Assembly: GCF_008704995.1 (NCBI RefSeq)
Contig: NZ_CP023747.1
Span: 868,001-932,000 of the forward strand
Direction: 5' to 3'
DNA: 64,000 nucleotides
DNA from: Streptomyces nodosus
GTDB taxonomy: Bacteria > Actinomycetota > Actinomycetes > Streptomycetales > Streptomycetaceae
Shown: positions 13,437-22,100 of the stretch, piece by piece
How positions within the stretch are numbered: position 1 is the stretch's first letter
How the letters are laid out: the number at the start of each line of letters is the position of its first letter
The notes under the pieces: generated by a model
The model's database searches: none
What the model was told of the DNA's origin: nothing
The model's input: the letters and a program-made list of their open reading frames with translations, nothing else
Program-made: the position numbers and the translations under genes

Positions 13437-15686
13437 ATGTCCGAGCTGTTCGACGCGGTCGATGCGCTGGTCTCGTCCCGCGCTCCCCTGCCCTCGGCGC
13501 CGGAGCGCAAGCGGCTGCGTCAGGCGCACGGCCTGACGCTGGACGAGGTGGCCACCGCGCTGAAGGTGCGGAGGGCCACGGTGTCCGGCTGGGAGTCCAG
13601 CAAGACCCGGACCGAGCCGCGCGGCCCGGAGCGTGAGGCGTACGCGCGACTGCTCAAGCAGCTCGCGGAGCTCTATCCGGCACCCCCGACGACGTCGGAG
13701 TCGGCGGCTGAGACGGCCGCTGAGACGACGCCGGACACGATCACCGCCCGGCCGCCGGCTCCGACCGAGACCGCCGCCCTGCCCACAGACCCGGCCTCCG
13801 AAGCTGCGGCTACGGCTACACACGAGAACACCCGGACCGCCCCCGCTCCCGTTACCCCTGCCGAGCAGCCCGCGCCGCGTTCGGCGCGGGCCGTCAGAGG
13901 TACGGCGACATCGCGTCGCCCGAGTGCTCCGAAGGCGGCCCCGGGCGGCACCGATCCGCGCTTCGAGAACGGGCCGCTCGCGGTCGTCGATGTCGACACG
14001 GACGGGCAGATGCTGGCGTACTGCCCCGGCGGCCTGGTCCTGGACGTGCCCGCCAAGTCCGTCCCGGCCCTGGTGGACTGGACGCTGCGCGAGGCGAGGC
14101 TCGGTCAGCCGAAGCTGTCCGGTCCCGGCAAGGACGCCGACCCGCTGCTCGTCCTGACCGAGGCCGCGTTGGAGCGCTACGGACTGCCGGTCGCCCTGAC
14201 GGACGAGGAGCGGCTCGCCGGGCGGATCCCGGAGGGCCACAAGGTCGTCAAGCAACTGGCGCGTGCCGACTGGAAGCTGACGAAGCGTGGGTTCGGGCCG
14301 TGGGCGCGGATCTACCGCCCCGCCACGGGTTCGGAGCGGGCCTGCGTGCAGCTGTGCATCCCGTCGTGGCACGCACTGGACTCCCGGCACTGGGGCGAGG
14401 CCGGGCAGCTCCCGCCAGCCGAACTTGCCCGACTGCTGGGCGTGTACGCGTCCAGGGTGATGACGCCGCGCGGGTCGACCGCGGTGACCGGCCTGGAGCT
14501 GATGACCGCGCTGCATCCGCCGACCCGCGCCTCCGAGCCCGACGCCGAAGGACGTCGGCACTCCGAGCACAACCCCGGCTCACTGGGCAAGGACCCGGTG
14601 GACTGCGCGCCGTGCGAGGCCCCGGACGGGCACCCGCTGCTCAAGGATCTGCCGCGGTTCCACGTGCGCGGCCCGGCGGAGAAGCTGTTCGAGGAGGCGT
14701 ACGACTGGGCGCGGCCGATGACGGACGCCGAGTGCATGCTGCGGCACCTGGTCGGCATCGATGTGAACATGGCCTTCGCCGCCGGCGCCAACGGTCTGGT
14801 CGTCGGCCTCGGTGCGCCGACGCATGTCAAGGCGCCGGTGTTCGATGCGAAGCTGCCCGGCTCATGGCTGGTCGACCTGTCCCATGTCGATCTGTCCCGG
14901 GTGAAGGTCGGCAAGGACCGGTGGGCGGACCTGGACGCCGGTCTGCTGCCCAGCCCGTTCACACCGAAGGGCGAGCGCCCCGACGGCCCGGCCTGGTACG
15001 CGACGCCGACCGTGGCGTACGCGGTGGAGCTGGGCTACGCGGTGCGGCCGGTCGAGGCGTGGGTGCGCCACGAGAACGGCCGCTACCTGGACGGCTGGTA
15101 CAACCGGCTCCGTGACGCCTACCTCGCCACGATGGCCGACCTCGGCGTGGACGCGGACCTGTCGCCGGCCGGCTTCCTGGCGGCGATGGACGGCTACAAG
15201 GAGCGCGACCCTCAGCTGGCGATCGTCGCCTCGGCGATCAAGGCGACGGTCAAGGGCGGCCTGGGCAAGCTGCGCGAGCGGCCCCGGGGCGAGGGCTGGA
15301 GGCCGGGCGAGCCGTGGCGGGCGCTGTCCCGGCCGACCTGGCGGCCGGACATCCGCGCGGCGGTCATCTCCCGCACCCGGATCAACCTGCACCGGAAGAT
15401 CGTCAAGCATGCGGCATTCACCGGGCGGTATCCGGTCGCGATCCTGTCCGACTGCGTCGTGTACGCGGCTGACGGGACATCGCCGCTGGACTTCCTGCCC
15501 TACCGGGACGGAAAGCCGCTGCCCGGCGGCTTCAAACTCGGCGTCAACCCGGGCCTGGTCAAGCACGAGGGCACCCAGACCGTCCTGTGGGGCGAAGAGG
15601 TCCGCGAGCGGTTCGACGCCCCGGAGCTCAACCTCGCCCGCTACATCAAGGACGGCACCGTCACCGACGTCGACAACGGAGAGTAG
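13437..15686 (+). CDS. tap: Telomere-associated protein Tap
   Basis: 749 residues from ATG 13437 (GGGAGG six bases upstream). Tap binds the 3' overhang of Streptomyces telomeres and recruits the terminal protein for end patching. Residues 20-75 are an XRE-type HTH (LRQAHGLTLDEVATALKVRR). Residues 80-170 are a Pro/Thr/Ala/Glu-rich linker. Residues from about 175 to 749 form a large domain in which I see a collinear resemblance to protein-primed family B DNA polymerases: an Asp-rich strand (residues 181-189), DVN at 442-444 followed by a G-x-P turn, IKATVKGGLGK at 601-611, and LSDC at 670-673. Spacing between the A- and C-like motifs (230 residues) is close to that in phi29 polymerase. The second motif-C aspartate is missing. 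tpg follows 9 bp downstream. Confidence 0.9.
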   Translation: MSELFDAVDALVSSRAPLPSAPERKRLRQAHGLTLDEVATALKVRRATVSGWESSKTRTEPRGPEREAYARLLKQLAELYPAPPTTSESAAETAAETTPDTITARPPAPTETAALPTDPASEAAATATHENTRTAPAPVTPAEQPAPRSARAVRGTATSRRPSAPKAAPGGTDPRFENGPLAVVDVDTDGQMLAYCPGGLVLDVPAKSVPALVDWTLREARLGQPKLSGPGKDADPLLVLTEAALERYGLPVALTDEERLAGRIPEGHKVVKQLARADWKLTKRGFGPWARIYRPATGSERACVQLCIPSWHALDSRHWGEAGQLPPAELARLLGVYASRVMTPRGSTAVTGLELMTALHPPTRASEPDAEGRRHSEHNPGSLGKDPVDCAPCEAPDGHPLLKDLPRFHVRGPAEKLFEEAYDWARPMTDAECMLRHLVGIDVNMAFAAGANGLVVGLGAPTHVKAPVFDAKLPGSWLVDLSHVDLSRVKVGKDRWADLDAGLLPSPFTPKGERPDGPAWYATPTVAYAVELGYAVRPVEAWVRHENGRYLDGWYNRLRDAYLATMADLGVDADLSPAGFLAAMDGYKERDPQLAIVASAIKATVKGGLGKLRERPRGEGWRPGEPWRALSRPTWRPDIRAAVISRTRINLHRKIVKHAAFTGRYPVAILSDCVVYAADGTSPLDFLPYRDGKPLPGGFKLGVNPGLVKHEGTQTVLWGEEVRERFDAPELNLARYIKDGTVTDVDNGE

Positions 15687-15695
15687 GGGAGGGCG

Positions 15696-16253
15696 ATGAG
15701 CCTGTTCGACGACGGCCTGGACGCCGCGGTGCAGAAGGCCTTCACCCGCCCGGCGCCCAAGAGCGCGCCCGCGCAGATGCGCTACCTGGTCAAGCAGCTC
15801 AAGAGCACCAAGGCCGTCGCCCAGATGCTGCGGATCTCCCAGCGCACCGTCGAACGGTATGTGAAGGACCAGATCACGAAGCCCCGCCCGGACCTCGCCG
15901 CCCGCCTGGAGCGCGAGGTGAAGAAGCGATGGCAGCCGCAGATCCGCGCCAAGGCCCGCCGGAAGGCGGCCACCACCGACGGCATCGTCATCGACACCCG
16001 CGCCCGCATCGGTTACACCGCGCCGATCGGATCGACCGACGAGGCCCGGCTCCGGCACCTCACGGTGGCGTTGCCGCCGCAGTACGCCGCCCGTCTCTTC
16101 GACGCCCAGCAGCAGGGCGCCCCCGAGCAGCGACTGCGGGAGATCGCGGCCGAAGCGCTCAAGGAGGTCTACTTCCAGGACGGCGGCCGCCGCGCCGGCG
16201 CCCTGGAAGAAGTCCGGTTCACGGACATCGAGCACCTGGAGTTCGACCTGTAG
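15696..16253 (+). CDS. tpg: Telomere terminal protein Tpg
   Basis: 185 residues, the expected Tpg length, with GGGGAGGG just upstream and only 9 bp after tap, so the two form an operon. Tpg is covalently attached to the 5' ends of linear Streptomyces chromosomes and primes end replication. An HTH-like segment spans about 40-60 (VAQMLRISQRTVERYVKDQI). A basic stretch follows at 72-91 (KKRW, KARRK). Residue 114 is threonine, in IGST at 111-114, the position reported for the priming threonine of characterised Streptomyces Tpg proteins. It presumably acts at the telomeres of this replicon. Convergent with the alanyl-tRNA synthetase-like gene, whose stop lies 6 bp away. Confidence 0.93.
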   Translation: MSLFDDGLDAAVQKAFTRPAPKSAPAQMRYLVKQLKSTKAVAQMLRISQRTVERYVKDQITKPRPDLAARLEREVKKRWQPQIRAKARRKAATTDGIVIDTRARIGYTAPIGSTDEARLRHLTVALPPQYAARLFDAQQQGAPEQRLREIAAEALKEVYFQDGGRRAGALEEVRFTDIEHLEFDL

Positions 16254-16259
16254 CAGCCG

Positions 16260-17429
16260 TCACCGCGGCGGCCTCAGGCTCAGGACGAGATCGCGCGGCA
16301 GACCGTGGGTGTCATGGAGGTAGTGGAAGTCCTCCTCGCTGAGCGGGCCGCGGAACCGGGGGCGGGACAGCACCAGCCGGCCGCGCTCCAGGAGGCGGCC
16401 GAAGCGGCGCTCCTCGTCGAGCAGCACCTGGCGCACCAGGTCCGGATCCATGTCCTGGCGGAAGTGGTCCAGGGTGTGCCGCACCAGTTCGTCGGGCAGG
16501 TCGCCGAGTCCGCGCTGCTGGTCGTCCCGGCGGAGCACGGTCAGCACCCGGCGCACCAGGCGGCGCAGCACATAGCCGCGGCCGGTGTTGGACGGTCGCA
16601 CGCCGTCGCCGATGACGACGACGGCCGAGCGCAGGTGGTCGCAGACCAGGCGCAGCGACGGTTCGTCCAGCTGCCACAGGGTCGGGACGAGCCGGCGCCA
16701 GGGGTCGAAGACATCGCACTCGAAGACCGACGACCGGCCCTGCAGCAGTGAGGACAGCCGCTCCAGCCCGAGTCCGGTGTCGATGTTGCGCTGCGGGAGC
16801 GGGACGAGGGTGCCGTCGTCGAGCCGCCGGTGGCGCATCATCACGTGGTTCCACACCTCCACCCAGCGGTCGTCCCGCGTGGGCGTGGACTGCGGCGGGG
16901 TCTCGCCGGTCCACAGAAAGATCTCCGAGTCCGGACCGCACGGGCCGGTCGGTCCGTTGGACCACCAGTTGTCGTCGACGGTGAGCTCGACCGGCACCCC
17001 GCGGTCCTGCCACAGCTCCAGCGAGCCGGTGTCCGGGCCGACCTGTTCGTCCCCGCCGAAGACGGTGGCATGGAGCAGGCCCGGATCGATGCCGAACCCG
17101 TCGGTGAGCAGTCCGTAGCCCCAGTCGAGGCTCTGCGGGCCCTCGTAGTCGCCGAGCGACCATGTGCCGAGCATCTCGAAGACGGTCAGATGGGTGCGGT
17201 CGCCGACCTCGTCGAGGTCCGTGGTGCGCAGACAGCGCTGTACATTGACCAGCCGTCTGCCCAGCGGATGGGGACGCCCCTCCAGATGAGGGGTCAGCGG
17301 GTGCATGCCCGAGGTGGTGAACAGCACCGGGTCGCCGGGTGGGGGCAGCAGGGTCGAGCCGGTGATCCGGCGGTGGCCGCGCTCCTCGAAGTATTCGATG
17401 AAGGTGCGGACGGTTTGCTCGGTGTTCAT
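16260..17429 (-). CDS. Stand-alone alanyl-tRNA synthetase catalytic core (truncated paralogue)
   Basis: 389 residues, against about 880 for full AlaRS: it covers the class II aminoacylation and tRNA-recognition helices but lacks the editing and C-Ala domains. Motif 1 (LFTTSGMHPLTPHLEG), motif 2 (VNVQRCLRTTDLDEVG, then FEMLGTWSLGDY), the GPTGPCGPDSEIF loop, NIDTGLGLERL and motif 3 (GRGYVLRRLVRR) are all intact, so alanyl-adenylate formation is plausible. Start ATG has GAAGGAG upstream. An upstream peptide ending in three Ala codons suggests regulation by alanyl-tRNA supply. It could be a backup AlaRS, an antibiotic-insensitive copy, or a provider of alanyl-AMP or alanyl-tRNA to another pathway. 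It is not a fragment: no other domains or frameshift are seen downstream. Confidence 0.85.
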   Translation of the reverse strand: MNTEQTVRTFIEYFEERGHRRITGSTLLPPPGDPVLFTTSGMHPLTPHLEGRPHPLGRRLVNVQRCLRTTDLDEVGDRTHLTVFEMLGTWSLGDYEGPQSLDWGYGLLTDGFGIDPGLLHATVFGGDEQVGPDTGSLELWQDRGVPVELTVDDNWWSNGPTGPCGPDSEIFLWTGETPPQSTPTRDDRWVEVWNHVMMRHRRLDDGTLVPLPQRNIDTGLGLERLSSLLQGRSSVFECDVFDPWRRLVPTLWQLDEPSLRLVCDHLRSAVVVIGDGVRPSNTGRGYVLRRLVRRVLTVLRRDDQQRGLGDLPDELVRHTLDHFRQDMDPDLVRQVLLDEERRFGRLLERGRLVLSRPRFRGPLSEEDFHYLHDTHGLPRDLVLSLRPPR

Positions 17430-17514
17430 GGGGTGGCTCCTTCGCGGGCTCAGCGGGGAGGCACCGGAAAGCAGTCCACACGGTCATCGGATCCGGGGCG
17501 GGAACGCCAGGGAA

Positions 17515-17545
17515 CCACCGGCGGGCCGTTTCCGGTCGCCGGTGG
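17515..17545. promoter_or_regulatory. Hairpin between the Ala leader peptide and the AlaRS-like gene
   Basis: Perfect 9-bp stem (17515-17523/17537-17545) with a 13-nt loop, starting 14 nt after the leader-peptide stop codon on the minus strand and about 85 nt before the AlaRS-like start. It is placed to act as an attenuator structure governed by ribosome stalling on the leader. No U-tract follows, so it may act by pairing alternatives rather than as a classical intrinsic terminator. Confidence 0.45.
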
Positions 17546-17559
17546 AAGCAGGACGTACG

Positions 17560-17628
17560 TCAGGCGGCGGCAACCGGCGAGCTGGTCGCTCGCGCGGTCG
17601 CGGTGGTGCTTCGGCCTGTGACGTTCAT
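17560..17628 (-). CDS. Candidate alanine-responsive leader peptide (22 aa)
   Basis: The frame ATG (17628) to TGA (17560-17562) encodes 22 residues rich in Thr and Ala and ending V-A-A-A, with three consecutive GCC codons before the stop. It lies 130 nt upstream of an alanyl-tRNA synthetase-like gene on the same strand, with a hairpin between. TATCCT (17635-17640) ends six bases before the ATG, so the mRNA may be leaderless, as is common for Streptomyces attenuator peptides. Stalling when Ala-tRNA is scarce would then raise synthetase expression. This is inferred from layout; no ribosome site is visible. Confidence 0.55.
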   Translation of the reverse strand: MNVTGRSTTATARATSSPVAAA

Positions 17629-17955
17629 GGGTCGAGGATAAGCCGTCCGGTGACCCCGTGGCACGTGATTTGAAGCCGCCCGGATGTCGGGGGAACCGCA
17701 GGTCCCTTCCCGCACAGGTCCCTTCCCTCGGTACCCACCGAGGCTCCTCGTGAGTGCCGCCGGAGGAGTGACGGCTGTCCGGGTGACATCCGCGGGAAGC
17801 CGACGCACCGCCAGGGCCCCCTGGGCGCGGGGCACATGGCCCTCTCCTGCGGGGCGCTCCGGTGGCGGGCACGTCCCCGGACATCCCTCAACACGGCCGG
17901 GCGCGGGGGCAGCGCCATGCCGTCGCGGGCGGACGGGCCATGGTAAGCGAGGTCT
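17629..17955. other. 327-bp divergent intergenic region
   Basis: Between the Ala leader (minus) and the SGNH hydrolase gene (plus). It contains two 13-bp direct repeats CAGGTCCCTTCCC (17699-17711 and 17715-17727, period 16), immediately followed by a 6-bp hairpin (17726-17731/17738-17743). The minus-strand -10-like TATCCT is at 17635-17640. I see no convincing gene in it. Confidence 0.5.
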
Positions 17956-18765
17956 ATGAGACAGCCCCGAATCGCGGCACGTGTGTCCTCGCTCCTCCTC
18001 GCCGCCGCCTGCACCTTCACCGGTTCCGCCCTCGCGCACGCGGTACCGCAGGAGGCCGCCACCGGCTATGTGGCCCTCGGCGACTCCTACTCCTCCGGGG
18101 TCGGAGCCGGCGGCTACCTCTCGTCCGCCGGCAGCTGCCGGCGCAGCAGCAGGTCCTATCCCGCCCTGTGGGCCGCGGCCCATACGCGTTCCTCGTTCAG
18201 CTTCACCGCGTGCAACGGCGCACGCACCAGCGATGTCCTGGCCGACCAGCTCGGCCCGCTCAACCGGCGCACCGGCCTGGTCAGCATCACCGTCGGCGGC
18301 AGCGACTCCGGCTTCTCCGGGGTCATGACGACCTGTGTGCTGCGCGGCGCCGGCGCCTGTGTGTCCGCGACCGCCGGGGCACGCTCCTACATGGACCGGA
18401 CCCTCCCGGGCGACCTGGACCGTCTCTACCGGACCATCAGGAGGAAGGCCCCGGCCGCCCATGTGGTGGTTCTCGGCTATCCGCACCTGTACAAGCGTCC
18501 CGGCGGCTGTACGTCCGGCCTCCCGGACAGTTCCCGGTCCGCGATCAACAACACGGTGGACCACCTCAACACGGTGACCGCCAAGCGCGCCGCCGACCAC
18601 GGGTTCACCTTCGCCGACGTCAGGCCGGCCTTCTCCGGGCACGAGATCTGCTCCGCCGCCCCGTGGCTGCACAGCGTCACCGTGCTGGCCCTCACCGAGT
18701 CGTACCACCCCACGGCGCTCGGGCAGTCCCGCGGCTATCTCCCGGTCTTCACCCGCGCGGCCTGA
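17956..18765 (+). CDS. Secreted SGNH/GDSL hydrolase (Streptomyces lipase/esterase type)
   Basis: 269 residues with a Sec signal peptide (RQPRIAARVSSLLLAAACTF, cleavage after about residue 29, A-H-A). Block I is YVALGDSYSSGVGAGGY (nucleophile Ser), the oxyanion Gly/Asn region is represented by TACNGART, block III by TVGGSDSGF and block V by SYHPTALGQ (Asp/His equivalents; the Asp is replaced or displaced, as in the Ser-His dyad esterases of Streptomyces). Six cysteines form likely disulfides. Homologous enzymes are extracellular lipases or esterases. An AGCGAGG ribosome site precedes the ATG. It ends at a strong hairpin shared with the small secreted peptide gene. Confidence 0.9.
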   Translation: MRQPRIAARVSSLLLAAACTFTGSALAHAVPQEAATGYVALGDSYSSGVGAGGYLSSAGSCRRSSRSYPALWAAAHTRSSFSFTACNGARTSDVLADQLGPLNRRTGLVSITVGGSDSGFSGVMTTCVLRGAGACVSATAGARSYMDRTLPGDLDRLYRTIRRKAPAAHVVVLGYPHLYKRPGGCTSGLPDSSRSAINNTVDHLNTVTAKRAADHGFTFADVRPAFSGHEICSAAPWLHSVTVLALTESYHPTALGQSRGYLPVFTRAA

Positions 18766-18795
18766 TCCGGACCGGCGGCTCGTACGGCGGACGGC

Positions 18796-18837
18796 CGCCG
18801 CGCCCCCTCGCACCGTCACCGGGGAGGGGGCGCGGCG
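18796..18837. terminator. Bidirectional terminator, overlapping a small gene's 3' end
   Basis: Perfect 14-bp stem (18796-18809/18824-18837), loop of 14, between the convergent SGNH hydrolase gene and the 46-residue peptide gene. The right arm lies within the last codons of the latter. Confidence 0.8.
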
Positions 18838-18956
18838 TCGAAGCCGTACGCGCGGTAGGTGGCGTTCGCGCCGTCCATGCCGGCGCGGGCGGCGGGGGCC
18901 GAGGTCAGCAGCACGGCGGCCAGGGCCGCCAGAAGGATGAGAAAGCGCGTGCGCAT
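18816..18956 (-). CDS. Small secreted peptide, unknown function
   Basis: 46 residues starting RTRFLILLAALAAVLLTSAP: a clear signal peptide with cleavage after A-R-A near residue 25, leaving a mature peptide of only about 20 residues (G-M-D-G-A-N-A-T-Y-R-A-Y-G-F-D, then a Pro-rich end). GAGGAG lies nine bases upstream of the ATG. No family is recognised. The length and layout resemble Streptomyces small exported peptides of unknown role. The gene could be an overcalled frame, but the signal peptide and ribosome site argue for expression. Confidence 0.55.
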   Translation of the reverse strand: MRTRFLILLAALAAVLLTSAPAARAGMDGANATYRAYGFDAAPPPR

Positions 18957-19198
18957 GGCGGTGGACTCCTCGTGGGCGTGGGGGGGGGATCGGCGAGGCA
19001 CAGGTCGATCCGGAGAGGCAGGGCCCAGGAACGGCCCAGCCCGCGACCGGCGCTCACCGGACTGCTTGTGATGGTCTCAGGACGAGCCGCCGCTCATGGC
19101 TGTGCACGCATATGATCACCCCAACGGCTGCTCCGGCTTCGCGCCCTCGCCGGAACTGTGCTGTCCGGGCAGGGCGGAAGCCGCAGTCCCGGCCACCG

Positions 19199-22100
19199 TC
19201 AGGAAGGTGCCAGCAGGTCGAAGTCGGGGCGCAGGATGCCGAGCCGGGACAGCGTCCCGCTGAGCCAGCCGGTGGGGAGCGCGGCGAGCACGCCCGCGGC
19301 CGAGGACGGCGAGTCGGCCTCCCCGGCTTTCCCGGTTCCGTCCGCCTGCTCGGTGGCGGCGGACAACCAGCCGGTGCTCGCCAGACGGCAGGAGAGCGGC
19401 TCCAGCGCCGAGTGGAGCAGGGTCGCGGTGGCGATGGCGGCCAGCGCGATACCCCAGGCGACGGGGCCGAGCGGGGTGGATCCGAAGAACTGGCTGATGC
19501 CCGGGGTCTGGATGATCCCGGCCAGCACCACGGCCGAGCCGACGGTGGAGAGGAGCACCTGGCGGCCGGTGCCGCCGCTGGTGAGCGTCTGGGCGAGCTG
19601 GGTGCCGACCACGGCGGCCAGCGCCACCGTACCGGCTCGGCGTCGAGTGCCGGTGAAGCGGGCGGCCGTCCAGGCCAGTCCCGCACCGAGCGCGGTGGTC
19701 AGACCGCGCTGGAGCATCTCCTGGGTGAGCGCGGTGCCCAGCGACTGGTGGGGGCCTTCCTCCAGCAGGTGTTCCCCGGTGCTCTCGGCCGGGGTGCGGA
19801 CGGCGATGGACAGTGCGGGGGCGAGGTCGGTGAGCAGGTTGACCAGCATGATCTGGCGGGCGCTCAGCGGTGAGCTGCCGGCCAGCGCGGAGGCCAGCAC
19901 GCTGAAGGTGACCTCACCGAGGTTGCCGCCAATCAGGATGGCCAGCGCGGTACGCACCGAGGTCCACATCGCCCGGCCCTCGGTCAGGGCGGTGACGATC
20001 GTCTCCAGGCGGTCGTCACCGATGACCAGATCGGCCGCGGCGGTGGCCGCGGGGGTGCCGCGGCGTCCCAGGGCGATGCCGACGTCGGCGAGCCGGATGG
20101 CGGGGGCGTCGTTGGCGCCGTCGCCGGTCATCGCCACGACCCGCCCGAGACGCCGGTACGCCTTGACGATCCGGACCTTGTGGTGGGGGGTGCACCGGGC
20201 GATGACGTCCACCTTCGGAAGCAGGGCGTCCAGTGCGTCGTCGTCGAGTTCGTCCAGCTCCGGCCCGGTGCACACGGTCTGTTCGGGGTCACCGGTGACG
20301 GAGGCGGCGATGGCCTCGGCGGTCGCCGCGTGGTCCCCGGTGAGCAGCACCGTGTGCACCCCGGCCGCGCGCAGCCGGGCGGTGGCGGGTGCCGCTCCCG
20401 GGCGCACCGGGTCGGCGAGGACGACGAATCCGCTGAAGACCAGGTCGCGCACCGCGTCGCCGGACAGCTCCTCGTCCGGCCGCATGGGCCGTTCGGCCAC
20501 CGCGAGCACCCGGCGGCCGGCGCCCGCCAGTTCCTCGGTGGCCGCGGTGAGGATCTGACGGCCGGCGTCGTCGAGCGCGATGTCCGTCCCGTTCACCCGT
20601 CTGCTCCGGCAGCGGGCCAGCACGACCTCGGGGGCTCCCTTGACGCTCAGCAGGGTGGCGCCCGCGGAGCGGCCCGTGGTGGCGTGGTAGGCGCGGGAGG
20701 AGTCGAAGGGCAGGGTGTCGGTGCGTCGCCAGCGGGGCGCACCGCGGGTCACGAACACCCGCGCCTGCCGCGCGCCCGCGTCCACGGCGCGGTCGGTCTG
20801 ATGGGCCATCGGTTCGGACTGCCGGGCGGCGGGCGTGGCCCGTAGCGCGGCGGCCAGGACCGCCTTGTGCGGCAGTCCGAGCCGGTCGACGGGATCGGTG
20901 CGGTCCCCGTCGCTGACGGCGACGAGCCGGAGGTCGCCCTCGGTGAGGGTGCCGGTCTTGTCGAAGCAGAGCACATCGGCCCGGCCCAGCGCCTCGATGG
21001 TGCGGGGATTGCGCACCAGCGCGCCGTGTTCGGCCAGGCGACGGGCGGAGGCCAGTTGGGCCGCGTTGACCAGGAACGGCAGACCTTCGGGTACCGAGGC
21101 GACCGCCAGGTTGACCGCCGAGGCCAGGCTCTCGGCGAGCGGGCGCCCGTGCAGCAGACCGGCCCCGGCGACCGCGGCCGCGGAGGCCGTCGCCACCGGC
21201 AGGCTGGCCCGGGTCAGCGACGACAGCCGCGCCTCGACGCCGGTCACCGGTGCCGCCTCCCGCGCGGTGGCCATGGTGCGCCCGACCTCGGTCGCCGCTC
21301 CGGTGGCCACGACCACGGCGACCGCTTCGCCGGTGGAGACGGTGGTGCCCTCGTAGAGCATCGAGCGGCGGTCGGTGAGATGGGAGGCGACCACGGGGGC
21401 CGGGTCCTTGGCCACCGGCAGGGACTCCCCGGTCAGCGAGGACTCGTCGGTCTCCAGTCCCTCGGCCTCCAGCAGCCGGCAGTCGGCGGGCACCACGTCC
21501 TCGGGCCGCAGCAGGACGACATCGCCGGGCACCAGGTCCTCGGCGGTGACCAGCCGCTCGCGGCCCCCGCGCCGTACCCGTGCGCCGACTGCGGAGCGGG
21601 CGGTCAGCTCGGCGAGGGCGCGCTCGGTCCGCACCCGTTGGAAGCCGCCGACCAGCGCCGAGGTGGCCGTGATGGAGGCGACCAGCACGGCGTCCGCACG
21701 GGAGCCCACGGCGGCGGCCAGCGCCGCCCCTCCGGCCAGCACCGGTGTCAGCGGATTGGCGAGTTCCTCGACGAACGCGGAGGGCAGGGTGGTGCGGGGC
21801 AGCACGCCCGTCGGCGAGGCTCCTCGGGCGCGCGCCGCGGCCTCTTCGGAGGAGAGGCCCTCCGGTCCGGAGCGCAGCCGGTCCAGCACCCGCTCGGGGG
21901 GCATCAGATGCCAGGGCACGGTCTCCACGGACGGGGTGACGGGGCGTGAGTAGAGCTGCCGGGCGCGCCAGACCCCCAGGCCGAAGGCGATCCCGCCGGC
22001 GGTGTTGCAGGCGGCCTGTCCGCGGGAGCATGCCTCGCCCGCGGGTGCCCGCATCGCCGCGACCGCGCCGATCCCGCTGCCGCTCGCGGAGAGCACCGCG

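Noticed and set aside
16260..17429. The AlaRS-like gene as a frameshifted pseudogene of full-length alaS
   Set aside because: All catalytic motifs are intact, the stop is clean, and the sequence beyond the stop (tpg, opposite strand) contains no editing or C-Ala remnants.
17629..18819. Extension of the Ala leader frame far upstream, antisense to the SGNH hydrolase
   Set aside because: No family signal and antisense to a clear secreted enzyme; only the final 22 codons from ATG 17628 fit a leader peptide.
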